A DNA stretch of 64,000 nt. Origin: Aphanomyces cochlioides. Its lineage: Eukaryota; Oomycota; Saprolegniomycetes; Saprolegniales; Verrucalvaceae. The notes beneath the pieces were generated by a model. It saw only the letters and a list, made by a program, of their open reading frames with translations, searched no databases and was not told the origin of the DNA. The position numbers were made by a program, and so were the translations under genes. Shown here piece by piece: positions 8,801 to 17,074 of this stretch (its first letter is position 1; each line of letters begins with the position of its first letter). The stretch is from NCBI GenBank assembly GCA_019828595.1, contig JAHQRK010000043.1:62001-126000 (forward strand). The letters are read 5' to 3'.

Positions 8801-8882
8801 GAGGTGATACAATACCTGGAATGATGGTGACTCCGTGAGTGTTGGTCTCACGGAGCTCGGAACAGCTGTTGGCGTTGGACAT
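5844..8882 (-). CDS. LINE ORF1 protein (copy B, intact, 1012 aa)
   Basis: This is the first ORF of the element. By position it is presumably the RNA-binding or RNP partner of ORF2. I recognise no named family. What can be seen: a Ser/Pro/Gly-rich N terminus (1-235), a very acidic, Gln/Asn-rich stretch (235-345), a probable folded region (about 385-600, including VEMGGTTFRLGGKDFLVPKY), an Ala/Lys-rich helix (about 606-625), a second acidic segment (630-720), a basic NLS-like KKTKGKAKKQR (about 784-794), and a helical C-terminal region ending in DLEDDQL. There is no CCHC zinc knuckle. I chose the ATG of MSNANSCSEL, 60 nt from the element's 5' end. The frame is also open upstream into the satellite, where an in-frame ATG would give 1092 aa. 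Confidence 0.85.
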   Translation of the reverse strand: MSNANSCSELRETNTHGVTIIPGIVSPHPLSSSNQDGGSGVSNVSTPNPRAEVEVEFDPNGVSGDQSASRSTSASPGAPLAGVPGGVNLSGSVVDPQTTVVNLSSEALTQEGEPLGPCACGGCFPGLQLESIPSEGGEKTGSMPALEATRAPPMGTPCGSVYFPPGASSEGRGRYPDLGSRRSNGVPQSPCCGDGMDSPSTPVTGGLAPAFLVTNGTEPAATNRVAPCAEPPRTGEEEEQSQEDVDMVSGDAEGKDSTETEALTDEGNTQIHSEVDGSGDINGQAKPCDTPGEVIQEEQSTNNDNDQSNQDIVDKSVAQGNGAVDPPSAADKIQGDQEQQNAEKANPWTQKTPGKDSASSKKDSKQGNAPKGAKHRNTGAHAVADDDIARCEAMADAFYKDSGDMDAFIENILLTPQSQVYELTVKLGEGYKDWSEKVICDQFVKENPGSLWGSKFPNILIHKKNPQTIVISSYNLSTCVEMGGTTFRLGGKDFLVPKYSRYGNNYYVTFNKVSHPSMAKAIVKKMAALTKSVIAAFNPTAGQNIKSPHLRVIFKSPAPPAVLVPKSGDALREITITDPSGQPFVVVFQHKIAALNKTLPPSIVSRRAEAKAEKAKAKAAKAAAKSPPSGEKEPEHDGDDHDQDPGTNAEGEADSTEASGDRQDEQPQPTAPSHGSDVDMSGDSDPPNNNGQDKQQEDVEMSTNESPALAPPSEQPKNSLDLQLVTGYRSGPAPKRTLPSSPRLDPLPTSNRFHILEEDDVELSFEDFAVPRIVLEDSSAPRPKKTKGKAKKQRLDKSAAAHLELAKKIIRDKKVEGSITECQRILRDDPQLVAHAMYAQDEDLSLFQSLVATKTIERKMALLKAQGKPHNYKHHVNFMAQYKIHPSEILEELTTDIPEIKRILFALATIDLFLSNRAPDLYTNSEALTVLLNQEATRLPDTNCLTDWSLFALIENFSDNLEKFTLPAPVLSAISMLKSITNNYHIDELCSKAHHSMNADEIDPLDLEDDQL

Positions 8883-8922
8883 TTTGAGCGCGGCGGCACT
8901 TGATAACTTCTTGACTTGAGGG

Positions 8923-8943
8923 GTACGAGGCAAATTCGGAAGT
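8923..8943. repeat. 5' arm of the terminal inverted repeat (copy B); promoter-like
   Basis: GTACGAGGCAAATT (8923-8936) reads AATTTGCCTCGTAC on the sense strand and begins 7 nt inside the element. It is the inverted copy of 1616-1629. Read in sense, the first bases of the element (ACTTCC then GAATTTGC) resemble the oomycete Inr plus FPR core promoter, with transcription expected at the first A. Equivalent arms are at 17054-17074 (C), 39269-39289 (E), 52588-52608 (F) and 62066-62086 (G). Confidence 0.7.
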
Positions 8944-9694
8944 GCATTTTGTGGGGTATGATTGGGACTATCGCGTGTTGATTTCGGACCAAGTTGATGC
9001 TTGGTCGTCCACCACACGAGCATGACACCTTTCAAACATGCCAGACGTGGCGAGTGGGTATCTCGATGGGGTCGAGATGTGCATGTGGCACGTGGGTACC
9101 AAAAGTGGAGAAAAAGTGGCATCGAGATGCATTTTGTGGGGTATGATTGGGACTATCGCGTGTTGATTTCGGACCAAGTTGATGCTTGGTCGTCCACCAC
9201 ACGAGCATGACACCTTTCAAACATGCCAGACGTGGCGAGTGGGTATCTCGATGGGGTCGAGATGTGCATGTGGCACGTGGGTACCAAAAGTGGAGAAAAA
9301 GTGGCATCGAGATGCATTTTGTGGGGTATGATTGGGACTATCGCGTGTTGATTTCGGACCAAGTTGATGCTTGGTCGTCCACCACACGAGCATGACACCT
9401 TTCAAACATGCCAGACGTGGCGAGTGGGTATCTCGATGGGGTCGAGATGTGCATGTGGCACGTGGGTACCAAAAGTGGAGAAAAAGTGGCATCGAGATGC
9501 ATTTTGTGGGGTATGATTGGGACTATCGCGTGTTGATTTCGGACCAAGTTGATGCTTGGTCGTCCACCACACGAGCATGACACCTTTCAAACATGCCAGA
9601 CGTGGCGAGTGGGTATCTCGATGGGGTCGAGATGTGCATGTGGCACGTGGGTACCAAAAGTGGAGAAAAAGTGGCATCGAGATGCATTTTGTGG
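8944..9694. repeat. 185-bp satellite, 4 units plus 11 bp
   Basis: A 751-bp satellite array (4 x 185 + 11) separates copies B and C. It starts with the right target duplication of B (8944-8956) and ends with the left target duplication of C (GCATTTTGTGG, 9684-9694). No gene is seen in it. Confidence 0.95.
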
Positions 9695-9840
9695 TTAAAT
9701 GAGTTGTATTAACCTTATTTTTGAGCAAAGGCCCTAATGACTTACTAATTTGCCTCGTACTGTATAAATAGAACTTGGAAAACAGAATATGGCAAAGTGG
9801 TCATTGAACAGGAGATGAAGTGGTGAGCCGTCATGCTCAC

Positions 9841-12800
9841 TCATGAAACGACGCTGTCAGGAATGATGTGTTGACGTAACCAGGGGTCCGAAGATAGATG
9901 CTTGAGCACATTGAATACCTTGGTGTATCCCTTCTTGAGAGGGAGATCAACCAGGAGCTGTTGTAGATGTAGCTTGATCAAAGAGGCAGCATGAATGGCA
10001 ACTTCCATCGGACTCTTCGCTGTGAGGTCGGGTCGAAAGGTGCGATCGGCACGTTGGAGCCATATTTGATAATACACGCAGGCTCGGACAATCGGCCATA
10101 TCTTCAGATAGCCACGGATGTAGTATCCATCGGACGGCTTGGGCGTCTCGTAGAACATTTCCAGACACGTGGACGGAAAGGAACACTCGAGCAGTCGCTG
10201 GATTGTCTTGAAGAAATACCAAACAGATTGACCATATCCACAAGAGAACAGGAAATGCTCGTACGTCTCATTGACACGACAGAAGACACACGTCGGCTTG
10301 GGGTCTTGGTACTGAAACAGATATTGCATGGCGTTGGCGCGGAGAAGGGTCTTGAAAATGAACTCTCCATATCGAGGGAGAATGTGGTCGGGTTGGAGGA
10401 AGGCGGCAAGTTGGGTAAGGCGCTTGGGGTCTTCGTAAAAGTTGGATGGCAGGTTGAGATGCTTGGTAGGAAGAATGGACGAGCTGATAGCTGGAGAAGC
10501 TCTGATCTTAGCCGATTTCGAAGTCGCAAGCGCCAACAAGATCGGACTCGAGTCAGGGTGAATTATCCAGTGCCATTCCATCCATTCAGAGCTTGGCGTC
10601 GGCAAGTGGAACACGGGAGCATCCTCTTCAGAAACAATCTCAAACAATCGTGATAACTTGGTCACCAAGATTGAGATCCATTGTTTCGTTGGAGGGACAA
10701 AATTGGCTTGGCGGCAGGCACGGTTGATTTTGTCGAACAAGATCGAAGCTGGCCAAACTCGCTGACACGGAGTCAACAAATGCGACAACTTCGTGATGTG
10801 AAGCGAAGCCAATACATTGGCTTGGTCTTGCGTCGATGTAGAGCACTGATCGTATAGGTCTTCGAGTCCAGGCAGATACGAGTTGTGCCAAAGGGGAACA
10901 TCCAAAGATGAGATGTGATTTGGACAGCCGTACGGAGTCCAGCGGGATTCAAACCAGCTACTCAATAAGGCTTTCCACATTGGAGTGATATTGGGATTCT
11001 TGTACAGTCGTCTGATGAATGCAGAAGAGCCATTTGCCAAGAGGAGATCTCGGGGGGAACCCCATGGATGAAAAGCCTTCTCGAGGAGAGTATAGCCCGG
11101 CGTAATCCAGGCGGACATGGCAGACTTGCGGGGTGGGGTGGTGATGGCTTGAATGCATCTGATCATGACAGAGCGGTTGTGTTGTTGCCATAAAGCAAGT
11201 GCATGGTGCAGGCCTAAGCCACCGGACTTCTTCGGCATGAATAGGATCTCCTTTTTGATCAAACGGAGGCCGTGGACAGAGGAGGATGGGTTGATTTCTT
11301 CACCATGCATAAATTGAAGCATGGCCTTGTCGATCTTTTTGGCCAGGTCTTTGTCGGCAGGGACAAAAGCCAGTTGGTACCATAACACAGGCAGACATAT
11401 GCTGTGCAGGATAGTGACTTTTCCGGCCATGGTTCGAGCCTTGTAGAGCCACAAAGACAAGCGAGCCACAAACTTCTCAAACACGTAATTGAAACGTGCC
11501 AATGGAGAAAGATTGGGCGCAACCAAGATACCAAGAGCCTTCACGGGACTGTCGGAAGTAACTTGTAGTGAGGCAAGGTTCCCATTCAACTGGCTGTAGG
11601 TCAGAATTTGGGTCTTGTCTACGTTGAGTCGGAAACCAGACTTGTCGCAAAAGGTTTGAACCAATGCAAGCTGCCGGTGGAGGCACGTCTCATTTGCCGC
11701 ATAGAGTTGCGAGTCGTCGGCAAAGTAACTCCCAGTGTGGTAGCGATCCCCACACTTGATGCCATAGTTGGAGTGTTGCCGTAGGAGTTGGCACATCGGT
11801 TCCAAAGCGATCACAAACAGAAGTGGCGACAGTGGATCACCTTGCAACACACCGCGTGAGATGTGAACTGGCTTGGACAAGAAGCCGTTCACCAAGATGC
11901 GAGACTTGCGGCCCGAGTACAGTACGCGAACCATGTCAACAAAGGTTTCGGGAAAGCCATAGTGACGGAGGACGCGGAGCAAGTACGCGTGGTCCACGCG
12001 ATCAAAAGCTTTCTCAAAGTCAAGCAGTGCCACCATCGAGGACGGACTGTGTAGTTTGATGTGGTGCAGCATGTCATCCAGTCGTGCAATATTGGTTTGG
12101 ATATTGCTTCGACGGATAAAGCCTTGCTGGTCCGGGTGGATGATGTGTCGAATGTGGCGCTGGAGTCGATAAGCCAGAATACTCGTCAGGATTTTCACAT
12201 CCGTGTTGAGTAGGCTAATGGGCCGATAGTTCTTGGCTTGTGACTTGGGGCCTTTCTTGTGCAGCAACACCAGCGTACTGACAAGTTGCATGGGAGTCAA
12301 GCGAGGGTGAGAATGGAGCTGGTGTGTGAATAGCAGCTCCAATACCAACGACCATTTGTGAGGTGCAAGTTTGAGGACTTCAAATGGCAGAGCGTTGGGA
12401 CCTGGCGCTGAGTTCGAACTGCTGTGTCGAATAGCATGATAGAACTCGTTGGCGCGCAAGGGAGCCGACAGCTCTTTCTGGGCTTGCTCTGGCAGTTGCT
12501 TGTGTCGAGTCAATGGGGTCAGAAATGACGACACTTCGTCTCCAGATCGCTGCACCTCGGGAGCTGCAAACAAGTCCTTGTAGTAGTCGACCAGGACGTC
12601 AGACATGCCTTGTTGATTGGAGACAACATTTCCATTGACATCCACCAACTCTTTGAAGACTGTCTTCTTCAAGGGGGTAGGGACAGGGGACATGAAGTGG
12701 AACTTGGACGAGCGCTCTGCTTTGTACAAGTGAAGTTGGAACGCCTGGTCTTGACGAAACTGCTTGTCTCGATCTTGTAGCTCGTGAATTTGCTTTTGAA

Positions 12801-13896
12801 GGTCTCGCACTCGATCCACCAGCACTGAATCTTGACGCATGTTGGGGACTTGCAAAAGCGAAGCGATCTCGACAGCTAACTTCTTCAACGGCAGACGTTG
12901 TTTCTCCAATCGTTGAGAATGGAATTCTTTGAGTTGGGAGCGGATATCATTGACCAGCATGTCGTAGGCCTTGGAGATATTGTGGAATGTTGGAGACTTG
13001 TCCAAAAATCGATCCAGACATCCATGAACAATCTCGACCGCTCGTGGTAGACGAAGTAGCCAAGTTGGAGCTTTCCATGATCCAGAGCCATGGCGCAATG
13101 TTTGACGCTTTGTGATGATACGACAAGCCACGTGGTCAGCCTGTGGAACGTGTGGCATGTGCGTCGCCTTCCAATGACGAAGACCCGCCAAGGTGGACGA
13201 ACAAAAGATGTAGTCAAGTCGGTTGGTGAGTGTGGGACTTGTGAAGGCTCGTGCCACGGGGTTTTGACGGCGAAACAGATCCACCAGAGACAAACTGTGC
13301 ATCCATTGTTCCAGTTGAAGGGTGCCGGCCATGGTGGAGGTACTGGGTCTCAACGAATCCAAATCTTTGTTGAGAGTGCAGTTGAAATCTCCTCCAACAA
13401 TGTGGAGCGCATGTGGAGGAAAGTCGCGTGGCAATTCTTCGAAGTAACTTGCTCGTTCTTGGAAGGCTGCCGGCGCATAGATATTGTGGAGAACGACTGT
13501 CAGTGGACCCAGAGTACATCGCACTTGTAGATAACGACCACGAAGCACTGGGTTGCCATGAGGGACTTGAGTGGCGTTCTTCAAAGGAGAGTGAGGATGT
13601 ATCAACGTAGCCAGACCTCCAGTGGCTGGCGACGTGGATACTTCAGGGTAAATAGGCTCTTCAAAGAACAAAGAGCCTTCATGGTTTGTGATGCGTTGCC
13701 AATGGAACGCAACACGGTCGTGGAGACTTGGCGTGCGGAAACGGGTTTCTTGGATAAAGGAAACGTCGTGAACACTTGATAGTTTGTCGAGGATGTACCG
13801 ATGACTGTTGGAGAAGCCATTGGTGTTGAGGGAGATGATTTGTGGGTCCCAGTCCACGAGTTCAGTTGGGACATCGGAGAAGTTGTTGTCAATCAT
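9841..13896 (-). CDS. LINE ORF2: endonuclease and reverse transcriptase (copy C, intact)
   Basis: This 1351-aa protein is almost identical to ORF2 of B, with all endonuclease motifs, the FADD RT box and the C-x2-C-x7-H-x4-C finger in place. It begins MIDNNF instead of MSDNNF, a variant shared with E, F and G. The other differences seen are scattered substitutions, such as A to V in PRAVEIV and T to A in VARAFTS. With an intact ORF1 next to it, this is one of two copies in the window that could still move on its own. Confidence 0.95.
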   Translation of the reverse strand: MIDNNFSDVPTELVDWDPQIISLNTNGFSNSHRYILDKLSSVHDVSFIQETRFRTPSLHDRVAFHWQRITNHEGSLFFEEPIYPEVSTSPATGGLATLIHPHSPLKNATQVPHGNPVLRGRYLQVRCTLGPLTVVLHNIYAPAAFQERASYFEELPRDFPPHALHIVGGDFNCTLNKDLDSLRPSTSTMAGTLQLEQWMHSLSLVDLFRRQNPVARAFTSPTLTNRLDYIFCSSTLAGLRHWKATHMPHVPQADHVACRIITKRQTLRHGSGSWKAPTWLLRLPRAVEIVHGCLDRFLDKSPTFHNISKAYDMLVNDIRSQLKEFHSQRLEKQRLPLKKLAVEIASLLQVPNMRQDSVLVDRVRDLQKQIHELQDRDKQFRQDQAFQLHLYKAERSSKFHFMSPVPTPLKKTVFKELVDVNGNVVSNQQGMSDVLVDYYKDLFAAPEVQRSGDEVSSFLTPLTRHKQLPEQAQKELSAPLRANEFYHAIRHSSSNSAPGPNALPFEVLKLAPHKWSLVLELLFTHQLHSHPRLTPMQLVSTLVLLHKKGPKSQAKNYRPISLLNTDVKILTSILAYRLQRHIRHIIHPDQQGFIRRSNIQTNIARLDDMLHHIKLHSPSSMVALLDFEKAFDRVDHAYLLRVLRHYGFPETFVDMVRVLYSGRKSRILVNGFLSKPVHISRGVLQGDPLSPLLFVIALEPMCQLLRQHSNYGIKCGDRYHTGSYFADDSQLYAANETCLHRQLALVQTFCDKSGFRLNVDKTQILTYSQLNGNLASLQVTSDSPVKALGILVAPNLSPLARFNYVFEKFVARLSLWLYKARTMAGKVTILHSICLPVLWYQLAFVPADKDLAKKIDKAMLQFMHGEEINPSSSVHGLRLIKKEILFMPKKSGGLGLHHALALWQQHNRSVMIRCIQAITTPPRKSAMSAWITPGYTLLEKAFHPWGSPRDLLLANGSSAFIRRLYKNPNITPMWKALLSSWFESRWTPYGCPNHISSLDVPLWHNSYLPGLEDLYDQCSTSTQDQANVLASLHITKLSHLLTPCQRVWPASILFDKINRACRQANFVPPTKQWISILVTKLSRLFEIVSEEDAPVFHLPTPSSEWMEWHWIIHPDSSPILLALATSKSAKIRASPAISSSILPTKHLNLPSNFYEDPKRLTQLAAFLQPDHILPRYGEFIFKTLLRANAMQYLFQYQDPKPTCVFCRVNETYEHFLFSCGYGQSVWYFFKTIQRLLECSFPSTCLEMFYETPKPSDGYYIRGYLKIWPIVRACVYYQIWLQRADRTFRPDLTAKSPMEVAIHAASLIKLHLQQLLVDLPLKKGYTKVFNVLKHLSSDPWLRQHIIPDSVVS

Positions 13897-13974
13897 CACG
13901 AGTACAGATGAAAATGAGTAGAATGGAGGGGTCAGAGGGGAGGTTGAAATGGATTGAAGCAGGGGATAGAAGCC

Positions 13975-16900
13975 TTAGAGTTGATCGTCCTCCAAATCGA
14001 GGGGATCAATTTCGTCGGCGTTCATGGAGTGGTGAGCTTTGCTGCAGAGCTCGTCGATGTGGTAATTGTTGGTGATGCTTTTGAGCATCGAGATGGCCGA
14101 CAAGACGGGAGCCGGCAAAGTGAACTTCTCGAGATTGTCGCTGAAGTTTTCGATCAAAGCAAACAGCGACCAGTCCGTCAAGCAGTTGGTGTCAGGCAAT
14201 CTTGTTGCTTCTTGGTTCAATAGAACAGTCAGTGCCTCCGAGTTTGTGTAGAGGTCTGGGGCCCGATTTGAGAGGAATAAGTCAATCGTAGCAAGTGCAA
14301 AGAGGATGCGCTTGATCTCCGGTATGTCCGTGGTCAATTCTTCCAAGATTTCTGACGGGTGAATCTTGTATTGAGCCATGAAGTTGACGTGATGTTTGTA
14401 GTTGTGAGGCTTGCCTTGAGCTTTTAACAAAGCCATCTTGCGCTCAATAGTCTTGGTTGCAACAAGTGACTGAAACAAACTGAGGTCTTCATCTTGTGCG
14501 TACATAGCATGTGCAACGAGCTGAGGGTCATCTCGCAAAATGCGTTGACATTCGGTGATACTGCCTTCGACTTTCTTATCTCGAATGATCTTCTTCGCCA
14601 ATTCGAGGTGGGCTGCAGCAGACTTGTTAAGTCGTTGTTTCTTCGCTTTGCCTTTGGTCTTTTTCGGGCGTGGCGCACTTGAATCTTCCAATACAATTCG
14701 AGGCACTGCAAAGTCTTCAAACGAGAGTTCCACGTCGTCTTCTTCGAGGATATGAAAACGGTTGGATGTCGGCAGGGGATCCAAACGTGGGGACGAAGGC
14801 AAAGTACGTTTTGGAGCTGGTCCAGACCGGTAGCCCGTTACCAATTGAAGGTCCAGCGAGTTCTTGGGCTGCTCACTTGGTGGAGCAAGAGCGGGCGATT
14901 CGTTGGTAGACATTTCCACATCTTCTTGTTGTTTGTCTTGTCCATTGTTGTTAGGGGGATCGCTGTCACCAGACATATCGACATCAGAGCCATGAGAAGG
15001 AGCTGTTGGCTGTGGTTGTTCATCTTGACCATCTTCAGATGCCTCAGTTGAGTCGGCCTTGCCTTCCGCATTTGTTCCAGGGTCTTGATCATGATCGTCT
15101 CCATCATCTTCAGGTTCTTTTTCTCCTGACGGAGGAGATTTTGCCGCTGCCTTGGCCGCTTTTGCCTTCGCTTTTTCAGCCTTGGCCTCTGCACGTCGTG
15201 AAACAATCAACGGAGGCAATGTCTTGTTCAGAGCAGCGATCTTGTGCTGAAACACGACGACAAAAGGCTGACCCGACGGATCCGTAATGGTGATTTCGCG
15301 TAGTGCGTCGCCGGATTTTGGCACCAACACTGCAGGAGGCGCAGGCGACTTGAAAATGACTCTCAAATGCGGCGACTTGATGTTCTGACCAGCAGTAGGG
15401 TTGAATGCTGCTATCACTGACTTGGTCAATGCAGCCATTTTCTTGACAATTGCCTTGGCCATCGAAGGGTGACTGACCTTGTTGAACGTAACGTAGTAGT
15501 TGTTGCCATAACGCGAGTACTTGGGAACCAGGAAATCTTTGCCACCAAGTCGAAACGTTGTGCCTCCCATTTCCACGCACGTAGACAAGTTGTAACTTGA
15601 GATCACAATGGTCTGTGGGTTCTTCTTGTGGATCAAAATGTTCGGAAATTTGGAGCCCCATAACGAACCAGGATTTTCCTTGACAAATTGATCGCAGATG
15701 ACTTTTTCGGACCAGTCCTTGTAGCCTTCGCCCAACTTGACTGTGAGCTCGTACACTTGGGACTGGGGAGTGAGCAAAATGTTTTCAATGAAGGCGTCCA
15801 TGTCACCAGAGTCTTTGTAGAATGCGTCCGCCATGGCCTCGCATCGCGCAATATCGTCATCGGCAACAGCATGAGCACCAGTGTTGCGGTGTTTTGCGCC
15901 TTTGGGAGCATTGCCTTGCTTGGAATCTTTCTTGGACGAAGCTGAATCCTTGCCGGGAGTCTTTTGCGTCCATGGATTGGCCTTTTCAGCGTTTTGTTGC
16001 TCTTGATCGCCTTGTATTTTGTCTGCCGCGGAAGGAGGGTCAACAGCGCCATTTCCTTGAGCAACGGATTTGTCGACAATGTCTTGATTTGACTGGTCAT
16101 TGTCATTGTTTGTCGATTGTTCCTCGTGAATAACTTCTCCAGGAGTATCACACGACTTCGCTTGGCCGTTAATGTCGCCTGACCCATCCACCTCCGAGTG
16201 AATTTGAGTATTTCCCTCGTCGGTTAAGGCCTCGGTTTCAGTAGAATCCTTCCCCTCGGCGTCTCCAGAGACCATATCCACGTCCTCTTGAGATTTTTCT
16301 TCTTCCTCTCCCGTTCTAGGAGGCTCAGCACAGGGGGCGACGCGGTTGGTGGCTGCTGGCTCAGTCCCATTGGTCACGAGAAAGGCCGGGGCCAGACCCC
16401 CAGTGACAGGGGTAGAAGGGGAATCCATGCCATCCCCGCAGCACGGTGACTGGGGTACACCATTGCTCCGGCGAGAACCCAAATCGGGATACCGCCCCCG
16501 CCCCTCCGAAGAGGCCCCTGGGGGGAAGTAGACAGAACCGCAGGGTGTGCCCATAGGGGGGGCCCTCGTAGCCTCTAGGGCTGGCATGGACCCCGTTTTC
16601 TCGCCGCCTTCACTGGGGATCGACTCCAATTGGAGTCCAGGGAAGCAGCCACCACAGGCACAAGGCCCCAGTGGTTCGCCCTCCTGAGTGAGGGCTTCGC
16701 TAGACAAGTTAACGACAGTGGTCTGGGGGTCAACCACTGACCCACTGAGGTTGACCCCCCCTGGAACTCCGGCGAGTGGAGCACCAGGTGAAGCGCTGGG
16801 GGAGCGAGACGCAGATTGGTCTCCAGAGACGCTGTTGGGGTCGAACTCGACCTCCACTTCGGCCCTAGGGTTAGGTGTAGAGACATTACTCACACCACTT

Positions 16901-17013
16901 CCGCCATCCTGATTGGACGACGAAAGTGGGTGAGGTGATACAATACCTGGAATGATGGTGACTCCGTGAGTGTTGGTCTCACGGAGCTCGGAACAGCTGT
17001 TGGCGTTGGACAT
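13975..17013 (-). CDS. LINE ORF1 protein (copy C, intact, 1012 aa)
   Basis: The ATG start (MSNANSCSEL), length and module order are the same as in B. Differences include NSVSGDQ for NGVSGDQ, KSQED for QSQED, and the block GKADSTEASEDGQD in the second acidic segment, which D, F and G share but B and E do not. It is separated from ORF2 by 78 nt. The frame also remains open upstream into the satellite. Its function is inferred from its position only. Confidence 0.85.
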   Translation of the reverse strand: MSNANSCSELRETNTHGVTIIPGIVSPHPLSSSNQDGGSGVSNVSTPNPRAEVEVEFDPNSVSGDQSASRSPSASPGAPLAGVPGGVNLSGSVVDPQTTVVNLSSEALTQEGEPLGPCACGGCFPGLQLESIPSEGGEKTGSMPALEATRAPPMGTPCGSVYFPPGASSEGRGRYPDLGSRRSNGVPQSPCCGDGMDSPSTPVTGGLAPAFLVTNGTEPAATNRVAPCAEPPRTGEEEEKSQEDVDMVSGDAEGKDSTETEALTDEGNTQIHSEVDGSGDINGQAKSCDTPGEVIHEEQSTNNDNDQSNQDIVDKSVAQGNGAVDPPSAADKIQGDQEQQNAEKANPWTQKTPGKDSASSKKDSKQGNAPKGAKHRNTGAHAVADDDIARCEAMADAFYKDSGDMDAFIENILLTPQSQVYELTVKLGEGYKDWSEKVICDQFVKENPGSLWGSKFPNILIHKKNPQTIVISSYNLSTCVEMGGTTFRLGGKDFLVPKYSRYGNNYYVTFNKVSHPSMAKAIVKKMAALTKSVIAAFNPTAGQNIKSPHLRVIFKSPAPPAVLVPKSGDALREITITDPSGQPFVVVFQHKIAALNKTLPPLIVSRRAEAKAEKAKAKAAKAAAKSPPSGEKEPEDDGDDHDQDPGTNAEGKADSTEASEDGQDEQPQPTAPSHGSDVDMSGDSDPPNNNGQDKQQEDVEMSTNESPALAPPSEQPKNSLDLQLVTGYRSGPAPKRTLPSSPRLDPLPTSNRFHILEEDDVELSFEDFAVPRIVLEDSSAPRPKKTKGKAKKQRLNKSAAAHLELAKKIIRDKKVEGSITECQRILRDDPQLVAHAMYAQDEDLSLFQSLVATKTIERKMALLKAQGKPHNYKHHVNFMAQYKIHPSEILEELTTDIPEIKRILFALATIDLFLSNRAPDLYTNSEALTVLLNQEATRLPDTNCLTDWSLFALIENFSDNLEKFTLPAPVLSAISMLKSITNNYHIDELCSKAHHSMNADEIDPLDLEDDQL

Positions 17014-17074
17014 TTTGAGCGCGGCGGCACTTGATAACTTCTTGACTTGAGGGGTACGAGGCAAATTCGGAAGT

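Larger units (their letters stand above)
1564..8943 (-). mobile_element. LINE (non-LTR) retrotransposon copy B, full length, both ORFs intact
   Basis: The 7380-bp element is read right to left: 5' end near 8943, ORF1, ORF2, and 3' end at 1564. It is flanked by the direct repeat GCATTTTGTGGGG (1551-1563 and 8944-8956), a 13-bp target duplication taken from the satellite. It has no LTRs, and no poly-A or simple-repeat tail at the 3' end, which ends in TTAA (sense). Independent insertions (the B/C type and the F type) end at the same 5' base, so this is taken as the true full-length end (plus or minus 1 nt). The endonuclease and RT types and the C-terminal zf-RVT-like finger point to the L1/Tx1 group of LINEs. 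The clade is an inference from motifs, not from a tree. Confidence 0.95.
9695..17074 (-). mobile_element. LINE copy C, full length, both ORFs intact
   Basis: This 7380-bp copy has the same organisation as B. GCATTTTGTGG is duplicated at 9684-9694 and 17075-17085 (11 bp). The 5' junction is identical to that of A and B, so A-C may have been multiplied together with satellite. The 3' UTR has its own variant near the ORF2 stop (a 6-bp stem at 9823-9840), which is shared with copy E. Confidence 0.95.

Noticed and set aside
1562..8956. DNA transposon, suggested by the terminal inverted match
   Set aside because: The element encodes an endonuclease-RT protein, shows 5' truncations and variable-length target duplications, and the inverted arms are not at the exact 3' end. 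It is a non-LTR retrotransposon.
4880..12900. Segmental duplication of B plus satellite as the sole origin of C
   Set aside because: Their 5' junctions agree, but the 3' junctions (GTGGGG versus GTGG) and 3' UTR variants differ, so a plain duplication does not explain both copies. Independent insertion or later exchange is needed.
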